A DNA stretch of 64,000 nucleotides from Niveispirillum cyanobacteriorum (GCF_002868735.1 NZ_CP025611.1:3333867-3397866), one strand, 5' to 3'; numbered from the stretch's first letter, positions 47,576 to 56,815 are shown. The notes: generated from the letters alone by a model not told the origin. Translations and numbers: made by a program.

Positions 47576-49600
47576 ATGCTGAAAGGGCTGGGCAGTTCCT
47601 TGGCGGCCAGACAGGCGGCGCGTGCCGTGCTTGCCGCTTGTCTCATCGGATTGGTGTTGAGCGGGCTGGAGGTTGCCTGGGCGACTTGGCGTGAGCGCGG
47701 GAAGGCCAGCGATCTGGTCGAACAGATGCTCGACCTGACGGAAGGCAGTGCCGCCGCCGCCGCCTGGAACGTGGATGAGGCGCTGGCCCAGCAGATCGGC
47801 AATTCCGCTCTTTCCATCGGTGCCATTGCCGGCATCGATATACGTATATCGGAGGAACAGCCCCTCTGGTCCCGCCACCGGGCCCTGGCGGCGCCCAGCG
47901 GCGGCAATGGGGCCATTGGCCGGCTGGTGTTCGGCGATCTGGCGCGCGGTACCCGCCTTCTTTACCGGCCCCTGCCTGACGGGCGGGAAAAGCCCCCCAT
48001 CGGCATTCTGCGCATCGACCTGGATATGGCGCGGGTGTCGGCGGACTATATTGCCTTTGTCGGATCGTCGCTGCTGGGTGGGCTGGTGCGCAATATCCTG
48101 CTGGGCCTTATGCTCACCTGGGTGTTCCACCGTTTCTTGACCCGCCCGCTGGTGGAACTGGAGCAGGCGGTGGCGGGGATCGACCCCGACAATCCCCGCG
48201 ATACCCGTGTGAAGGTGCCCGCAGGCCATGAAACGGATGAACTGGGCCGCCTGACCCAGCGTATCAATGAGACGCTGGACAAGCTGGATGAAAGCCAGGG
48301 GCAGCTGCGGCAACTGGCGACGCGTGATCCGCTGACAGAATTGCCCAACCGTGCCCTGCTGCTGGAACGGCTGGAACATGCATTGGCACGGGCCAAGCGG
48401 ACCAAGCGCGGCGTGGCGGTGCTGTTCCTGGATCTGGACCGGTTCAAGCATGTGAATGACAGCCTGGGCCATGACATGGGCGACCGGATGCTGCAGGGCA
48501 TCGCCCGCCGACTGGACGATACGCTGCGCCATTCCGACACGGTGGGCCGCCTGGGTGGAGATGAATTCCTGGTCCTCGTGGAGGATGTAAAAGAGCCGAA
48601 GGAGGCGATTCAGGTTGCCGACCGCATCCTGGCCACCCTGGCCCGTCCGCTGGACCTGGAGGGCCATTTGCTGCATCCCAGCGCCTCCATCGGCATCTCG
48701 CTCTGGCCCAGCGACGGACAGGATGCGCGGCAGATTTTGCGCTGCGCCGATGTCGCCATGTATGCGGCCAAGGCGGCAGGTACCGGCTGCTGGCGGATGT
48801 TCAGCGCCGAGATGTCAGAACAGGCCATGGCCCGTCTGCGCACGGAGGCACGTCTGCGCGCCGCCGAACTGCGCGGCGAGTTCGAGCTGTTCTACCAGCC
48901 CAAGGTGGACCCGCGCAGCCTGAGCCTGCGGGGGGCGGAGGCGCTCTTACGCTGGAAGACGGAGGATGGCTATATCGCCCCCGCCGACTTCATTCCCGTG
49001 GCAGAGGAGACCGGCCTGATCGGCCCCATCGGCGACTGGGTGCTGGGTGATGCCTGCCGGCAGGCGGCGGCTTGGCGCCGTCGCTATGGCGATCTGCCTG
49101 TTGCCATCAATGTCAGCCCGCGTCAGCTGGCGGATGTCGATTTCCCGACGCGCGTGCGTGCGGCCCTGGCGACATCTGGCTTGCCGGCCCACCTATTGAC
49201 GCTGGAGATTACGGAAACGGTGGCGATGACGCAGGCGGCGGGCGATTTCGCCATGCTGCGTATTTTGCGCGATATCGGCGTTGGCATGGCCATCGATGAT
49301 TTCGGGACGGGTTATTCCTCCCTGTCCCACCTGCGGCGCATCCCGCTGACCGTGCTGAAGATCGACCGGGGTTTCATGCAGACGGTGCCGCATGATGTGG
49401 CCATTCCGGCCACCATCCTGGAACTGGGCCAGCGCCTGGGGCTGGAGATCGTGGCTGAAGGGGTGGAGACAGAGGCGCAGCGCGACTGGCTCTGCACACT
49501 CGATTGTCAGACGATCCAGGGCTTCCTGATCTCCCGCCCCCTGCCAGCGGCGGAGTTCGAGGAACGGTTCCTGGGTGAGGGAGTGCGCGCGGTGGGGTGA
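47576..49600 (+). CDS. GGDEF-EAL bifunctional c-di-GMP enzyme with HAMP domain
   Basis: A 674-residue membrane enzyme. A helix at about 18-36 (RAVLAACLIGLVLSGLEVAW), a periplasmic region of about 130 residues and a second helix (LLGGLVRNILLGLMLTWVFH) lead into HAMP (FLTRPLVELEQAVAGIDP). The GGDEF domain is intact (DLDRFKHVND, RLGGDEFLVL) and has an RxxD inhibitory site (RHSD) five residues before GGDEF. The EAL domain keeps catalytic signatures (GAEALLRW, TLEITETV, AIDDFGTGYSSLSHL, EIVAEGVE). Both cyclase and phosphodiesterase activity are therefore possible. ATG 47576 follows GGGGAGGG; GTG 47543 is upstream. It is a candidate source or sink of c-di-GMP for the polysaccharide locus. Confidence 0.95.
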   Translation: MLKGLGSSLAARQAARAVLAACLIGLVLSGLEVAWATWRERGKASDLVEQMLDLTEGSAAAAAWNVDEALAQQIGNSALSIGAIAGIDIRISEEQPLWSRHRALAAPSGGNGAIGRLVFGDLARGTRLLYRPLPDGREKPPIGILRIDLDMARVSADYIAFVGSSLLGGLVRNILLGLMLTWVFHRFLTRPLVELEQAVAGIDPDNPRDTRVKVPAGHETDELGRLTQRINETLDKLDESQGQLRQLATRDPLTELPNRALLLERLEHALARAKRTKRGVAVLFLDLDRFKHVNDSLGHDMGDRMLQGIARRLDDTLRHSDTVGRLGGDEFLVLVEDVKEPKEAIQVADRILATLARPLDLEGHLLHPSASIGISLWPSDGQDARQILRCADVAMYAAKAAGTGCWRMFSAEMSEQAMARLRTEARLRAAELRGEFELFYQPKVDPRSLSLRGAEALLRWKTEDGYIAPADFIPVAEETGLIGPIGDWVLGDACRQAAAWRRRYGDLPVAINVSPRQLADVDFPTRVRAALATSGLPAHLLTLEITETVAMTQAAGDFAMLRILRDIGVGMAIDDFGTGYSSLSHLRRIPLTVLKIDRGFMQTVPHDVAIPATILELGQRLGLEIVAEGVETEAQRDWLCTLDCQTIQGFLISRPLPAAEFEERFLGEGVRAVG

Positions 49601-50317
49601 TTAGACCCCCGCGGCCCCCCGCAGCCGCCGCATGAAGCGGGTGGGCGACGGGATATGGGGCAGCAGGCCCGCTGCCTTGTCGGCCCGGCCCGTGACCTGT
49701 CCGATGACCTTGCCCACGCTCATGACATTGGCGATGCGCCGGTCAAGGAAGGCCCAACTATCGGCCAACTCATCCGACCGGTCATCCAGCCAGTAGAGTG
49801 TGGTGGTGGTGACTACACCAGCCAGAAGCAGGCGCTTGGTATAGAAATTATAGTCGATGGACGTATCGCCGACAGCCCGCCAGGCGGCATCAACGGTGGC
49901 ATAGACAAGCTGCGGCCCGCGCGTGGCGTTCTGCGGCAGCGACAGAAGGCTGCTGGCGCGGCGCACCGCCTCGCGATAGGGGGTCAGGATTTCCAGGCGC
50001 TTGCGTACGGCCAGTGTGACCCGCTCCCGTACCTTCAATGTCGTCAGGTCAACGCCGGCCAGGGCGTCCACCATCTGTCGGTCGGCCCAATCACTGAACC
50101 AGCAGGCGGCTTCAACGGGGCCACCGGGAAACGCCGCCTCCGCCTCCTGCGCGTGGAATCCGGCAGCCTCCGCCCCACGGCGCAGGGTGGCACCGGTCCA
50201 GCCATCGAACGCCACATCGGGCAGCATGGCCACCAGGATCGCATCCTTGCGCGTGGCCAGGGCGGCCTGGGCACGGGCGTAAGCATCTTGTTGCGGCGTC
50301 GTCGTGGCGTCGGTCAT
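49601..50317 (-). CDS. COQ9-family protein (ubiquinone biosynthesis)
   Basis: A 238-residue protein of the COQ9/rpsU-divergently-transcribed family, a lipid-binding TetR-like fold that helps COQ7 hydroxylate ubiquinone intermediates in mitochondria and alphaproteobacteria. Family features are ILVAMLPDVAFDGWTGATLR, VRERVTLAVRKRLEIL, DTSIDYNFYTKRLLLAGVVT and the ending SWAFLDRRIANVMSVGK. ATG 50317 gives the normal N-terminus. It follows def by 22 nt and the pair is divergent from rpsU, matching the historical family name. Confidence 0.93.
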   Translation of the reverse strand: MTDATTTPQQDAYARAQAALATRKDAILVAMLPDVAFDGWTGATLRRGAEAAGFHAQEAEAAFPGGPVEAACWFSDWADRQMVDALAGVDLTTLKVRERVTLAVRKRLEILTPYREAVRRASSLLSLPQNATRGPQLVYATVDAAWRAVGDTSIDYNFYTKRLLLAGVVTTTTLYWLDDRSDELADSWAFLDRRIANVMSVGKVIGQVTGRADKAAGLLPHIPSPTRFMRRLRGAAGV

Positions 50318-50339
50318 CACCTGTCTCCCTTCCGGCGTG

Positions 50340-50897
50340 TCAGCGAGAGGCCAGAACATCGGGTCCGAAAAACTTCTGCTCTTCCATATAGGTCAGCGTG
50401 GCCATGCTTTCCATGCGGTCCAGATAAAGGACGGCGTCCAGATGATCCAACTCATGCTGGATCACGCGTGCATGGGTGTTCGCGGCCTCTCGTTCCACCA
50501 GATTGCCATCCAGATCATAGCCACGGTAGCGGATGCGGCGGTAGCGTGGCACGACGCCGCGCAGGCCGGGGATGGACAGGCACCCTTCCCAGCCCAGCAC
50601 CGTTTCGGCCCCCAGGGGCACGAATTCCGGATTGATCAGGACCTGTGGCCCCATGGGCGCGTCGCCCTGGTCGCCGGTGGCGCGTTCCGGCGGCACCCGG
50701 AAAACGATGATGCGGCGAGACACGTCGATCTGCGGGGCGGCAAGGCCGATTCCGGGCGCATCGAACATGGTCTCTACCATATCGGCCGCCAATTGCCGCA
50801 ACCCATCATCGAAACCGCCCGCCACCGGTACCGGGATCGGGTCGGCGACACGGCGCAGGACGGGATTGCCCATGCGGACGATGGGAAGCACGGCCAT
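50340..50897 (-). CDS. def: Peptide deformylase
   Basis: A 185-residue metallo-hydrolase removing the N-formyl group from nascent proteins. All three motifs are intact: GIGLAAPQ (about residues 50-57), EGCLS with the metal-ligand cysteine, and QHELDHLDAVLYLDR with the HExxH zinc/iron ligands. Length is normal for type 1 enzymes. ATG 50897 gives the typical MAVLPIVRMGNPVLR beginning. It is in an operon with COQ9 and divergent from rpsU across about 300 nt, linking protein-maturation and ribosome genes. Confidence 0.97.
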   Translation of the reverse strand: MAVLPIVRMGNPVLRRVADPIPVPVAGGFDDGLRQLAADMVETMFDAPGIGLAAPQIDVSRRIIVFRVPPERATGDQGDAPMGPQVLINPEFVPLGAETVLGWEGCLSIPGLRGVVPRYRRIRYRGYDLDGNLVEREAANTHARVIQHELDHLDAVLYLDRMESMATLTYMEEQKFFGPDVLASR

Positions 50898-51043
50898 GGA
50901 TAAGGCTCCGAAAAAGGGGGCGATTCGGCTATATAGCCATTGTGAAGCTCCCAGCGGGGCGATGCAAGGCAAGGAAAAGCGTGCCCCCTGTGGCCGCATG
51001 CCCGCCATTCCGCATGAATCTTCACAAGGATGCGCTGCGGGTC

Positions 51044-51072
51044 TTCACAAGCCCCACCGGCATGTGTATAAC
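51044..51072 (+). promoter_or_regulatory. Putative sigma-70 promoter of rpsU
   Basis: TTCACA (51044-51049) and TATAAC (51067-51072) are separated by 17 nt, giving an rpsU leader of about 120 nt. Judged by eye. Confidence 0.5.
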
Positions 51073-51196
51073 CCCGCCGACTGGATCGGGCGATGGCGCG
51101 ACCTTCATGGTTTCGCGTTGCCTTTGTCTTTGTTCTAACCCTACCCGCAAGTGCTGGCCAAGGCTGGTGTGAGCGCACGATTGGAGTGGATGTCCC

Positions 51197-51400
51197 GTGC
51201 AAGTTCTGGTTCGTGATAACAACGTCGATCAGGCACTGCGCGCGCTGAAGAAGAAGATGCAGCGTGAGGGCATCTTCCGCGAAATGAAGCTGCGCCGCAA
51301 TTATGAGAAGCCGTCGGAGAAGCGCGCTCGCGAAAAGGCTGAAGCCGTTCGCCGCGCTCGCAAGCTGCTGCGCAAGCGTCTGGAGCGTGAGGGCTACTAA
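51197..51400 (+). CDS. rpsU: 30S ribosomal protein S21
   Basis: A 67-residue basic ribosomal protein. The sequence [20 protein letters not shown] followed by [20 protein letters not shown] and the Arg/Lys-rich tail is diagnostic for S21, which sits near the anti-Shine-Dalgarno end of 16S rRNA and helps initiation. The start codon is GTG at 51197, with GGAG about 10 nt upstream. It is transcribed alone, with a promoter-like pair about 125 nt upstream and a terminator downstream. Confidence 0.98.
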   Translation: MQVLVRDNNVDQALRALKKKMQREGIFREMKLRRNYEKPSEKRAREKAEAVRRARKLLRKRLEREGY

Positions 51401-51459
51401 TAGCCCTCCCTGTCCATCAGACAGATTGCCAGCTGGCCCTAAGGGCCACGGGATTGAAT

Positions 51460-51491
51460 GCCGCCCCTGGGAAAGCCCGCGGGCGGCTTTT
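51460..51491 (+). terminator. Rho-independent terminator of rpsU
   Basis: GCCGCCC (51460-51466) pairs with GGGCGGC (51481-51487), followed by TTTT. Confidence 0.75.
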
Positions 51492-51548
51492 GGTCTTTCT
51501 GGGGGTGCGGTATGATGGTCTCTCCGTCCCGCCACCAAGGCCTGCCCG

Positions 51549-52379
51549 ATGCCGCGCCGCCCCGCCGATCCCCATATTTTCTGGCGTGATCCCGCTCTTC
51601 CGCATCTGGAAGCGCGCGAGGTCGTGGATGGCCGTACCGTCTGTTACGTGCCGCATTCCCATCCGACCTTTTCCATCGGTGCCATCACGGGCGGGCACAG
51701 CGAATATTTGACCGGTACCGACCGGTTTGAGGCGGTCGAAGGCACCGTCGTGCTGATGAACCCGGAAATCGTCCACGCCTGCAACCCGGTCAATGACCAG
51801 CCCTGGTCCTATCGCATGCTGTATGCCGATACCGGCTGGCTGGCGGATGTGCAGGGTCTGCCGGCGTTCCGGCCCTTTGGTACCGTGATCAGCCGCGATC
51901 GCGATCTTTATGCCGACCTGATGGCCCTGTTCGACCTGCTGTTCGACGAACGGGTTGAGATCGCGGACAAGGAAGCCGGGGCCTGCCGCTTCTTCTCACG
52001 CCTGGCGGAACGTGTGGATGGGGCCGGACTGCCCCTGGCGGAAAGCCATGACGCCCTGACGCGGGCCGCCGCATATATCACCCGCCACTGCACCCGCGAT
52101 TTACGGGTGGAGGAGGTGGCGGCGGCGTCGGGCCTGTCCCCCTCCTATCTGATTCGGGCGTTCAAGTCGCGTTACGGCCTGACCCCGCACGCCTATCAAA
52201 CCAACCAGCGGGTCCGGGTGGGACAGGCGGGATTGCGGCGGGGAGAGGCCATTGTCGATGTGGCGCTGGACGCCGGATTTGCCGATCAGGCCCATTTCCA
52301 GCGGGTGTTCAAGGCGCATGTCGCGGCCACGCCGGGCCAGTATGGGCAGCAGGGTCAATCCCGTTCCCGCAGACGGTAA
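51549..52379 (+). CDS. AraC-family transcriptional regulator
   Basis: A 276-residue regulator. The N-terminal cupin-like sensor (about 10-150) contains PHSHPTFSIGAITGGHSEY and EGTVVLMNPEIVHACNPVND, typical of AraC_binding domains that read small ligands. Two helix-turn-helix motifs follow at about 180-265: EEVAAASGLSPSYLIRAFKS and VDVALDAGFADQAHFQRVFK. No obvious target gene lies beside it. Its 3' end overlaps the convergent DNA-metabolism gene by 25 nt. Confidence 0.94.
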   Translation: MPRRPADPHIFWRDPALPHLEAREVVDGRTVCYVPHSHPTFSIGAITGGHSEYLTGTDRFEAVEGTVVLMNPEIVHACNPVNDQPWSYRMLYADTGWLADVQGLPAFRPFGTVISRDRDLYADLMALFDLLFDERVEIADKEAGACRFFSRLAERVDGAGLPLAESHDALTRAAAYITRHCTRDLRVEEVAAASGLSPSYLIRAFKSRYGLTPHAYQTNQRVRVGQAGLRRGEAIVDVALDAGFADQAHFQRVFKAHVAATPGQYGQQGQSRSRRR

Positions 52380-53188
52380 TGGAACGGCTTGGGCTGCGTC
52401 GCCTCGCGCTCGATCATCTCCCGCATCCGGTCTTCAGCCCCCGCGATCAGGTCGGGGATCAGGTCCGCCTCCGGCAGGTTCTTCCAGTATTTCTTGGGCA
52501 TCTCCGATTGCATAGCCCGTACCTTCAACCGGGCCGGGTTGAAGATATGGGCGAAATAGGTTCGCCAGAGATCGTCCGTATCGTCGATCAGGTCGGGCTT
52601 TTCCGAAGGTTCGTCGGATAAGGTCAGATGTTGCCCGTCCCAGGCAGCCGATCCCTTGGGTGTGGCGATGATCCAGTCCATGTCAGTGAAGCGGCGTTGG
52701 AAAAAGCCGGCGGTGCGCCCCACGATGTAATTGTCCGGTTCAAACCAGGCGGCAAAGCGGCGGCGGCCATCCTGCGGCGGTCCCATTTCCTTGAACCGAA
52801 CAAAGGCCTTCATCTTGTGCGCGTCGCGGCGGATGGCCTTGGTCAGCGTCTCCGCCCGCGCCACGTCGGCATCGGACGGGTTGGACAGCAGCGCCTTTTC
52901 TCGCTGTACCCGCCATAGCAGGCGGTACAGCAGGGCAAAGCGCGCCGGGTCGACATGGCAGATGACGGCATCGGCCAGGGTCAGGAACGCGGCGGGGACT
53001 GTCGGGGCGGGCAGTGACGGGTCGGGCGGGGGCAGGGGATCGTCGGCCATACCGAACAGATCGGCCGCCGCCTCCCGCACCCGCCATTCCACATCGCCCG
53101 GCCCCACCCTGGCCCGCAAAAGGGCGCGCGCCGCATCCCGCCATTCCGCCAGATCTCCACGCCCGCGCAGACCCAGGCGGATCATCAT
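52355..53188 (-). CDS. TIGR03915-type putative DNA metabolism protein (DUF4130)
   Basis: A 277-residue protein of the family that accompanies the TIGR03916 radical-SAM DNA-repair proteins. Recognisable segments are FLTLADAVICHVDPARFALL, RIRRDAHKMKAFVRF-type motif (AIRRDAHKMKAFVRFKEM), AWFEPDNYIVGRTAGFFQRR, and FAHIFNPARLKVRAMQSEMP KKYWKNLPEA near the end. Many homologues are fused to a uracil-DNA-glycosylase-superfamily domain; this one ends after the DUF4130 part, so that domain is absent. Its ATG overlaps the radical-SAM stop by 4 nt. Function is inferred to be base repair or nucleic-acid modification. Confidence 0.88.
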   Translation of the reverse strand: MMIRLGLRGRGDLAEWRDAARALLRARVGPGDVEWRVREAAADLFGMADDPLPPPDPSLPAPTVPAAFLTLADAVICHVDPARFALLYRLLWRVQREKALLSNPSDADVARAETLTKAIRRDAHKMKAFVRFKEMGPPQDGRRRFAAWFEPDNYIVGRTAGFFQRRFTDMDWIIATPKGSAAWDGQHLTLSDEPSEKPDLIDDTDDLWRTYFAHIFNPARLKVRAMQSEMPKKYWKNLPEADLIPDLIAGAEDRMREMIEREATQPKPFHYRLRERD

Positions 53189-54420
53189 CCGAACAGGCTC
53201 AACTGCTTGGGCTTTGGTGCAAACAGGTCGCGCAGGTCGGTGCGGTCGGTCAGGCGCAGGGGCGACCAGCCTTCGGCCATGATGAAGGGCCGAACCTTGC
53301 GCACCCCCACGCCCAGCCGTTCCAGATCATCCAGCCGCAGGTTCTTGTGCCGCCGGGCCGACAGGATGGCTGGCACCGATGTCGTACCCAGCCCCGGCAC
53401 GCGCAGTAGCATCTCCTTCTCTGCCCGGTTCACATCCACGGGGAACCGGTCGCGGTTGGCGAGCGCCCAGGCCAGTTTCGGATCGATATCCAGCTCCAGA
53501 TTGCCATCTTCCCTGACCGACGTGATCTCCGCCACCTCGAACCCATAGAATCGGTAGAGCCAGTCGGCTTGATACAGCCGGTGCTCGCGCATCAGGGGCG
53601 GGCGCGACAGGGGCAGGACGCTGGAAGCATCGGGAATAGGGCTGAAAGCCGAGTAATAGACACGGCGCAGGCGAAAGCGGCTGTAGAGATTGGCGGACGA
53701 GCCCAGGATGGTGGCGTCGGTCGTGTTATCGACCCCCACGATCATCTGCGTGCTTTGCCCGCCCGGCGCAAAGCGGATGCGCCGTCGCGTTTTCAGCGTC
53801 GGTTCCTTCGCCGCCTCGATCCTGGCTGACAGGTCCGACATGGAGCGGCGGATGCGGGCCGGATGTTTCTGCGGTGCAAACTGTTCGATACCCTGGTCGG
53901 TCGGCAGCTCGATATTGATCGACAGGCGGTCGGCGTAAAGCCCCGCCTCCTCAATCAGTTGCGGCGATGCCTCCGGGATGGTCTTCAGGTGGATGTAGCC
54001 GCGGAAATTATGGATCGTGCGCAGGTCCCTCGCCACGCGGACCAATTGTTCCATCGTGTAATCGGACGACCGGATGATGCCCGATGACAGGAACAGACCC
54101 TCGATATAGTTGCGACGATAGAATTCCAGGGTCAGCCAGACCACTTCCTCTGCCGTGAAACGCGCCCGTTCCACATTGCTGGACGACCGGTTGACGCAAT
54201 AGACGCAGTCATAGATGCAGAAATTGGTCAGCAGGATTTTCAACAGCGAGATGCAGCGCCCGTCCGGCGCATAGGCGTGACAGATGCCCATCCCCTCCGT
54301 CGATCCCAGCCCGCCGCTGGCCGACGAATCGCGCCGCTGGGTGCCGCTGGACGCACAGGACGCGTCGTACTTCGCGGCATCGGACAAGACGGCGAGACGT
54401 TGTTTCAGGGATTTGGCCAT
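53185..54420 (-). CDS. TIGR03916-type radical SAM protein, putative DNA modification/repair
   Basis: A 411-residue radical-SAM enzyme. The cluster-binding cysteines are in NFCIYDCVYCVNRSS (Cx3Cx2C, about residues 72-79). The barrel follows (YIEGLFLSSGIIRSSDYTME, LSINIELPTDQGIEQFAPQK, QSTQMIVGVDNTTDATILGS). The C-terminus has a helix-hairpin-helix (VNRAEKEMLLRVPGLGTTSV) suited to DNA contact. The gene starts 29 nt downstream of a perfect SOS box, supporting a role in DNA damage. It is coupled to the TIGR03915 gene; the two always travel together, often with a UDG-like domain that I do not see here. Confidence 0.92.
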   Translation of the reverse strand: MAKSLKQRLAVLSDAAKYDASCASSGTQRRDSSASGGLGSTEGMGICHAYAPDGRCISLLKILLTNFCIYDCVYCVNRSSSNVERARFTAEEVVWLTLEFYRRNYIEGLFLSSGIIRSSDYTMEQLVRVARDLRTIHNFRGYIHLKTIPEASPQLIEEAGLYADRLSINIELPTDQGIEQFAPQKHPARIRRSMSDLSARIEAAKEPTLKTRRRIRFAPGGQSTQMIVGVDNTTDATILGSSANLYSRFRLRRVYYSAFSPIPDASSVLPLSRPPLMREHRLYQADWLYRFYGFEVAEITSVREDGNLELDIDPKLAWALANRDRFPVDVNRAEKEMLLRVPGLGTTSVPAILSARRHKNLRLDDLERLGVGVRKVRPFIMAEGWSPLRLTDRTDLRDLFAPKPKQLSLFG

Positions 54421-54448
54421 GATCCGGACGGGCAGGGGAGGAAGTTTT

Positions 54449-54463
54449 GTTCATGATATGTTC
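54449..54463. promoter_or_regulatory. SOS (LexA) box, alphaproteobacterial type
   Basis: GTTCATGATATGTTC is an exact GTTC-N7-GTTC, the direct-repeat LexA site of alphaproteobacteria. It lies 29 nt upstream of the radical-SAM start at 54420, inside the 102-nt gap to the next gene, so LexA would block transcription of the repair pair. Confidence 0.75.
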
Positions 54464-54522
54464 GTGGTGGCCCACGTCAACAGTCATGAGTTATGCTCCC
54501 CGTCCTGAACGGCAAGGCGCCC

Positions 54523-55842
54523 CTATCCGTGCCGGGGGAACAGGACCGTGAAGCAGGTGCCGTCGCCCACCCGGCTTTCCACATTGATGCGCCCGCCCAG
54601 GCGCTGTGTGACCAGATTGAAGACCAGATGCAGGCCCAGCCCGGTGCCGCCCGCATCGCGCCTTGTCGTGAAGAACGGGTCGAAGATGCGGGGCAGGGTG
54701 GCGGCGTCGATGCCGTTGCCATCATCGGCCACCGACAGCTCCGCCCATCCCGCCTGTGTTTCGGCGGCACGCAGACGAACGCGGATGGTCCCGCCCCCCT
54801 CCCGCCCTGTGAAGGCATGGGTCAGGGCGTTCATCACCAGATTGGTGACGATTTGCGCGATGGCGCCGGGCGTACTGTCGACCTCCAGCCCTTCGACCAG
54901 ATCGGTTTCCAGCCGATGCGGAACGCGGCGGAGCTGCGGCTGCAGACTGCGCAGCACCTCCCCCAGATAATCACCGAGGTCAAAGCGGCGGACCTGATCG
55001 GTTGTCTGATCGACGGCCACCTGCTTGAAGCTTTGCACCAGGTCGGCAGCGCGGGTGATGTTGCCCAGGACAAAGCCCATCGCCTCCGTCGCGGAGGCGA
55101 CGTAATCCTCCAGCAGGCTGCGGCGCAGAGACCCGTCGCGATAGGCGGCACCAAACCGTTCAGTATCCTGAGCAAAGGCTGTTGCCGCAGTGACGGCAAC
55201 GCCTAACGGCGTGTTGATCTCATGTGCCACGCCGGCTACCAGCCCGCCCAGGGCCGCCATCTTCTCTGCCTGGATCAGGTCGCGCTGTGTGGCGCGTAGC
55301 CGGTCGAGGGTGCGAGCCATCTCCTCGGCCGTCAGGCGCATGACATCGATGCCCTGGCCCAGCCCCATCGCCCTGCCGTCGTCATCCACCAGGATGAAAC
55401 CACGGTGCAGGGCGTCGGGCTTCTGCTCCGCGATCAGCGCGTTCAGTGCCGAAAGGCCGGTCTCCATCGGCACCAGCAGCGGTTGACGGTCAGCCAGATG
55501 GGTAACGGCGCGGCGGGCATAGAGGTCGCGGCCATACCGTTGGGAGAAATGCAGAAGGAAGGTGGCCCGGTCGGCAAGCGCCAACGGATGGCCGCTTCCA
55601 TCGGCCACGATCACACCGGGCAGGGTGGGGTCGGCCTGAAACAGCTCCGCCACGCTGCCGCAGCGCGTCTGTTCCGGCACCGACGGTACCGGGTGGCACA
55701 GACGAGCGGCAGTCCAGGCCGTATTCGCGATCCCCTTGCCTGGGGCATGGTCCCTGTCCCGGTCCAACCATTCCCCCGCTGCTGGGATCGAGTTCGGGTG
55801 TGATGCCAGAAAGCCATGACGGATTCGTGACGGGCGCGCCAC
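54523..55842 (-). CDS. Sensor histidine kinase with N-terminal CBS-like region
   Basis: A protein of about 439 residues. The N-terminal half resembles the CBS-type region found in some HWE/PAS-less kinases (LPGVIVADGSGHPLALADRA, FLLHFSQRYGRDLYARRAVT, then RGFILVDDDGRAMGLGQGID). A coiled linker leads to the H box MAALGGLVAGVAHEINTPLG and the ATPase domain (NLVMNALTHAF, SVADDGNGIDAATLPRIFDP, GGTGLGLHLVFNLV). No membrane helix is seen. No response regulator is adjacent. The start is uncertain: GTG 55842 (2 nt after the LysR stop) is used, TTG 55848 and an internal TTG are alternatives. Confidence 0.82.
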   Translation of the reverse strand: MARPSRIRHGFLASHPNSIPAAGEWLDRDRDHAPGKGIANTAWTAARLCHPVPSVPEQTRCGSVAELFQADPTLPGVIVADGSGHPLALADRATFLLHFSQRYGRDLYARRAVTHLADRQPLLVPMETGLSALNALIAEQKPDALHRGFILVDDDGRAMGLGQGIDVMRLTAEEMARTLDRLRATQRDLIQAEKMAALGGLVAGVAHEINTPLGVAVTAATAFAQDTERFGAAYRDGSLRRSLLEDYVASATEAMGFVLGNITRAADLVQSFKQVAVDQTTDQVRRFDLGDYLGEVLRSLQPQLRRVPHRLETDLVEGLEVDSTPGAIAQIVTNLVMNALTHAFTGREGGGTIRVRLRAAETQAGWAELSVADDGNGIDAATLPRIFDPFFTTRRDAGGTGLGLHLVFNLVTQRLGGRINVESRVGDGTCFTVLFPRHG

Positions 55843-55844
55843 CC

Positions 55845-56780
55845 TCAACCGCCTTTCATCACCGTCAGGGCAGCATCCCAGTAAGGGACGGGCCCAAACC
55901 GGCCCGCCAGAAAATCCACAAAGGCCCTGACCTTGGGGCTGAGATGGCGATTAGCGGGATAGACGGCGTGGGCGGCCAGCGGGCTGGGCAGCCAGGCGTC
56001 CAGCAGGGGGACCAGCCGCCCCGCCGCCAGCGCATCGCCGACAATGAAGGTGGGTAACAGCACCAGCCCCTGGCCGTGCAGCGCCGCCTCGCGCAGCGCG
56101 TCGCCATTATTGGCACGCAGCCGTCCCTTCAGACGCACATTCTGCGTCTCCTCCGATCCTGGCGCGGTGCGGAAGGTCCATTGGTCCGGGTTCTGGACAT
56201 TGGTGTAGATCAGGCAATCATGATCGGCGATGTCGGCGGGGCTTTGCGGCGCGCCGCGCCGGGCCAGGTAATCGGGGCTGGCGCAGATCACAGCGCGCAC
56301 GGGACACAGGCGACGGGCCACCAGCGAACTATCCTTCAGCCGCCCGATGCGCACGGCCAGATCATAGCCCTCCTCCACCAGATCGACGAACCGGTCGGAC
56401 AGGTCCATATCCACGATCACTTCCGGGTACAGGCCCATGAAATCCGCGATGGCGCCGGACAGGTGGACAAAGCCGAAAGACATGGGGGCGGCCAGTTTCA
56501 GAACGCCACGCGGGGCCGCATGCTGGCTGGCCACCGACCGCTCCGCCTCTTCCAGCGCGTCCAGCGCCTGGGTGACGCGGGCATAGAAACCCTCGCCCAC
56601 CTGGGTCAGGCTGATATGGCGGGTGGTGCGGTTGAACAGGCGGGCGCCTAAGCGTGCCTCCAGCTCCCCAATGCGGCGGCTGGCGGCGGATTTCGACAGG
56701 CCCAGCTTATCGGCGGCTTTGGTGAAGCTGCGCCCCTCTGCCACCAGCGTGAACAGCCGTAGATCCTCAAGCCGGTCCAT
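55845..56780 (-). CDS. LysR-family transcriptional regulator
   Basis: A 311-residue regulator. The N-terminal winged helix is clear ([55 protein letters not shown]). The effector domain follows ([20 protein letters not shown] to the C-terminus). This subgroup often regulates divergent quinone-reductase, pirin or similar stress genes. It is divergent from wrbA over a 126-nt gap containing a 19-bp palindrome, so it very likely controls wrbA and perhaps pirin. ATG 56780 is preceded by GAGAGGG. Confidence 0.94.
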   Translation of the reverse strand: MDRLEDLRLFTLVAEGRSFTKAADKLGLSKSAASRRIGELEARLGARLFNRTTRHISLTQVGEGFYARVTQALDALEEAERSVASQHAAPRGVLKLAAPMSFGFVHLSGAIADFMGLYPEVIVDMDLSDRFVDLVEEGYDLAVRIGRLKDSSLVARRLCPVRAVICASPDYLARRGAPQSPADIADHDCLIYTNVQNPDQWTFRTAPGSEETQNVRLKGRLRANNGDALREAALHGQGLVLLPTFIVGDALAAGRLVPLLDAWLPSPLAAHAVYPANRHLSPKVRAFVDFLAGRFGPVPYWDAALTVMKGG

Positions 56781-56796
56781 TTTGTTCCCTCTCGAT

Positions 56797-56815
56797 TGTC
56801 CCGCTCGGCGGGACA
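56797..56815. promoter_or_regulatory. 19-bp palindrome between lysR and wrbA, possible operator
   Basis: TGTCCCGCTCGGCGGGACA has perfect 8-bp arms around TCG. It begins 16 nt upstream of the LysR start. It does not fit the usual T-N11-A spacing well, so another regulator or RNA hairpin remains possible. Confidence 0.5.
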
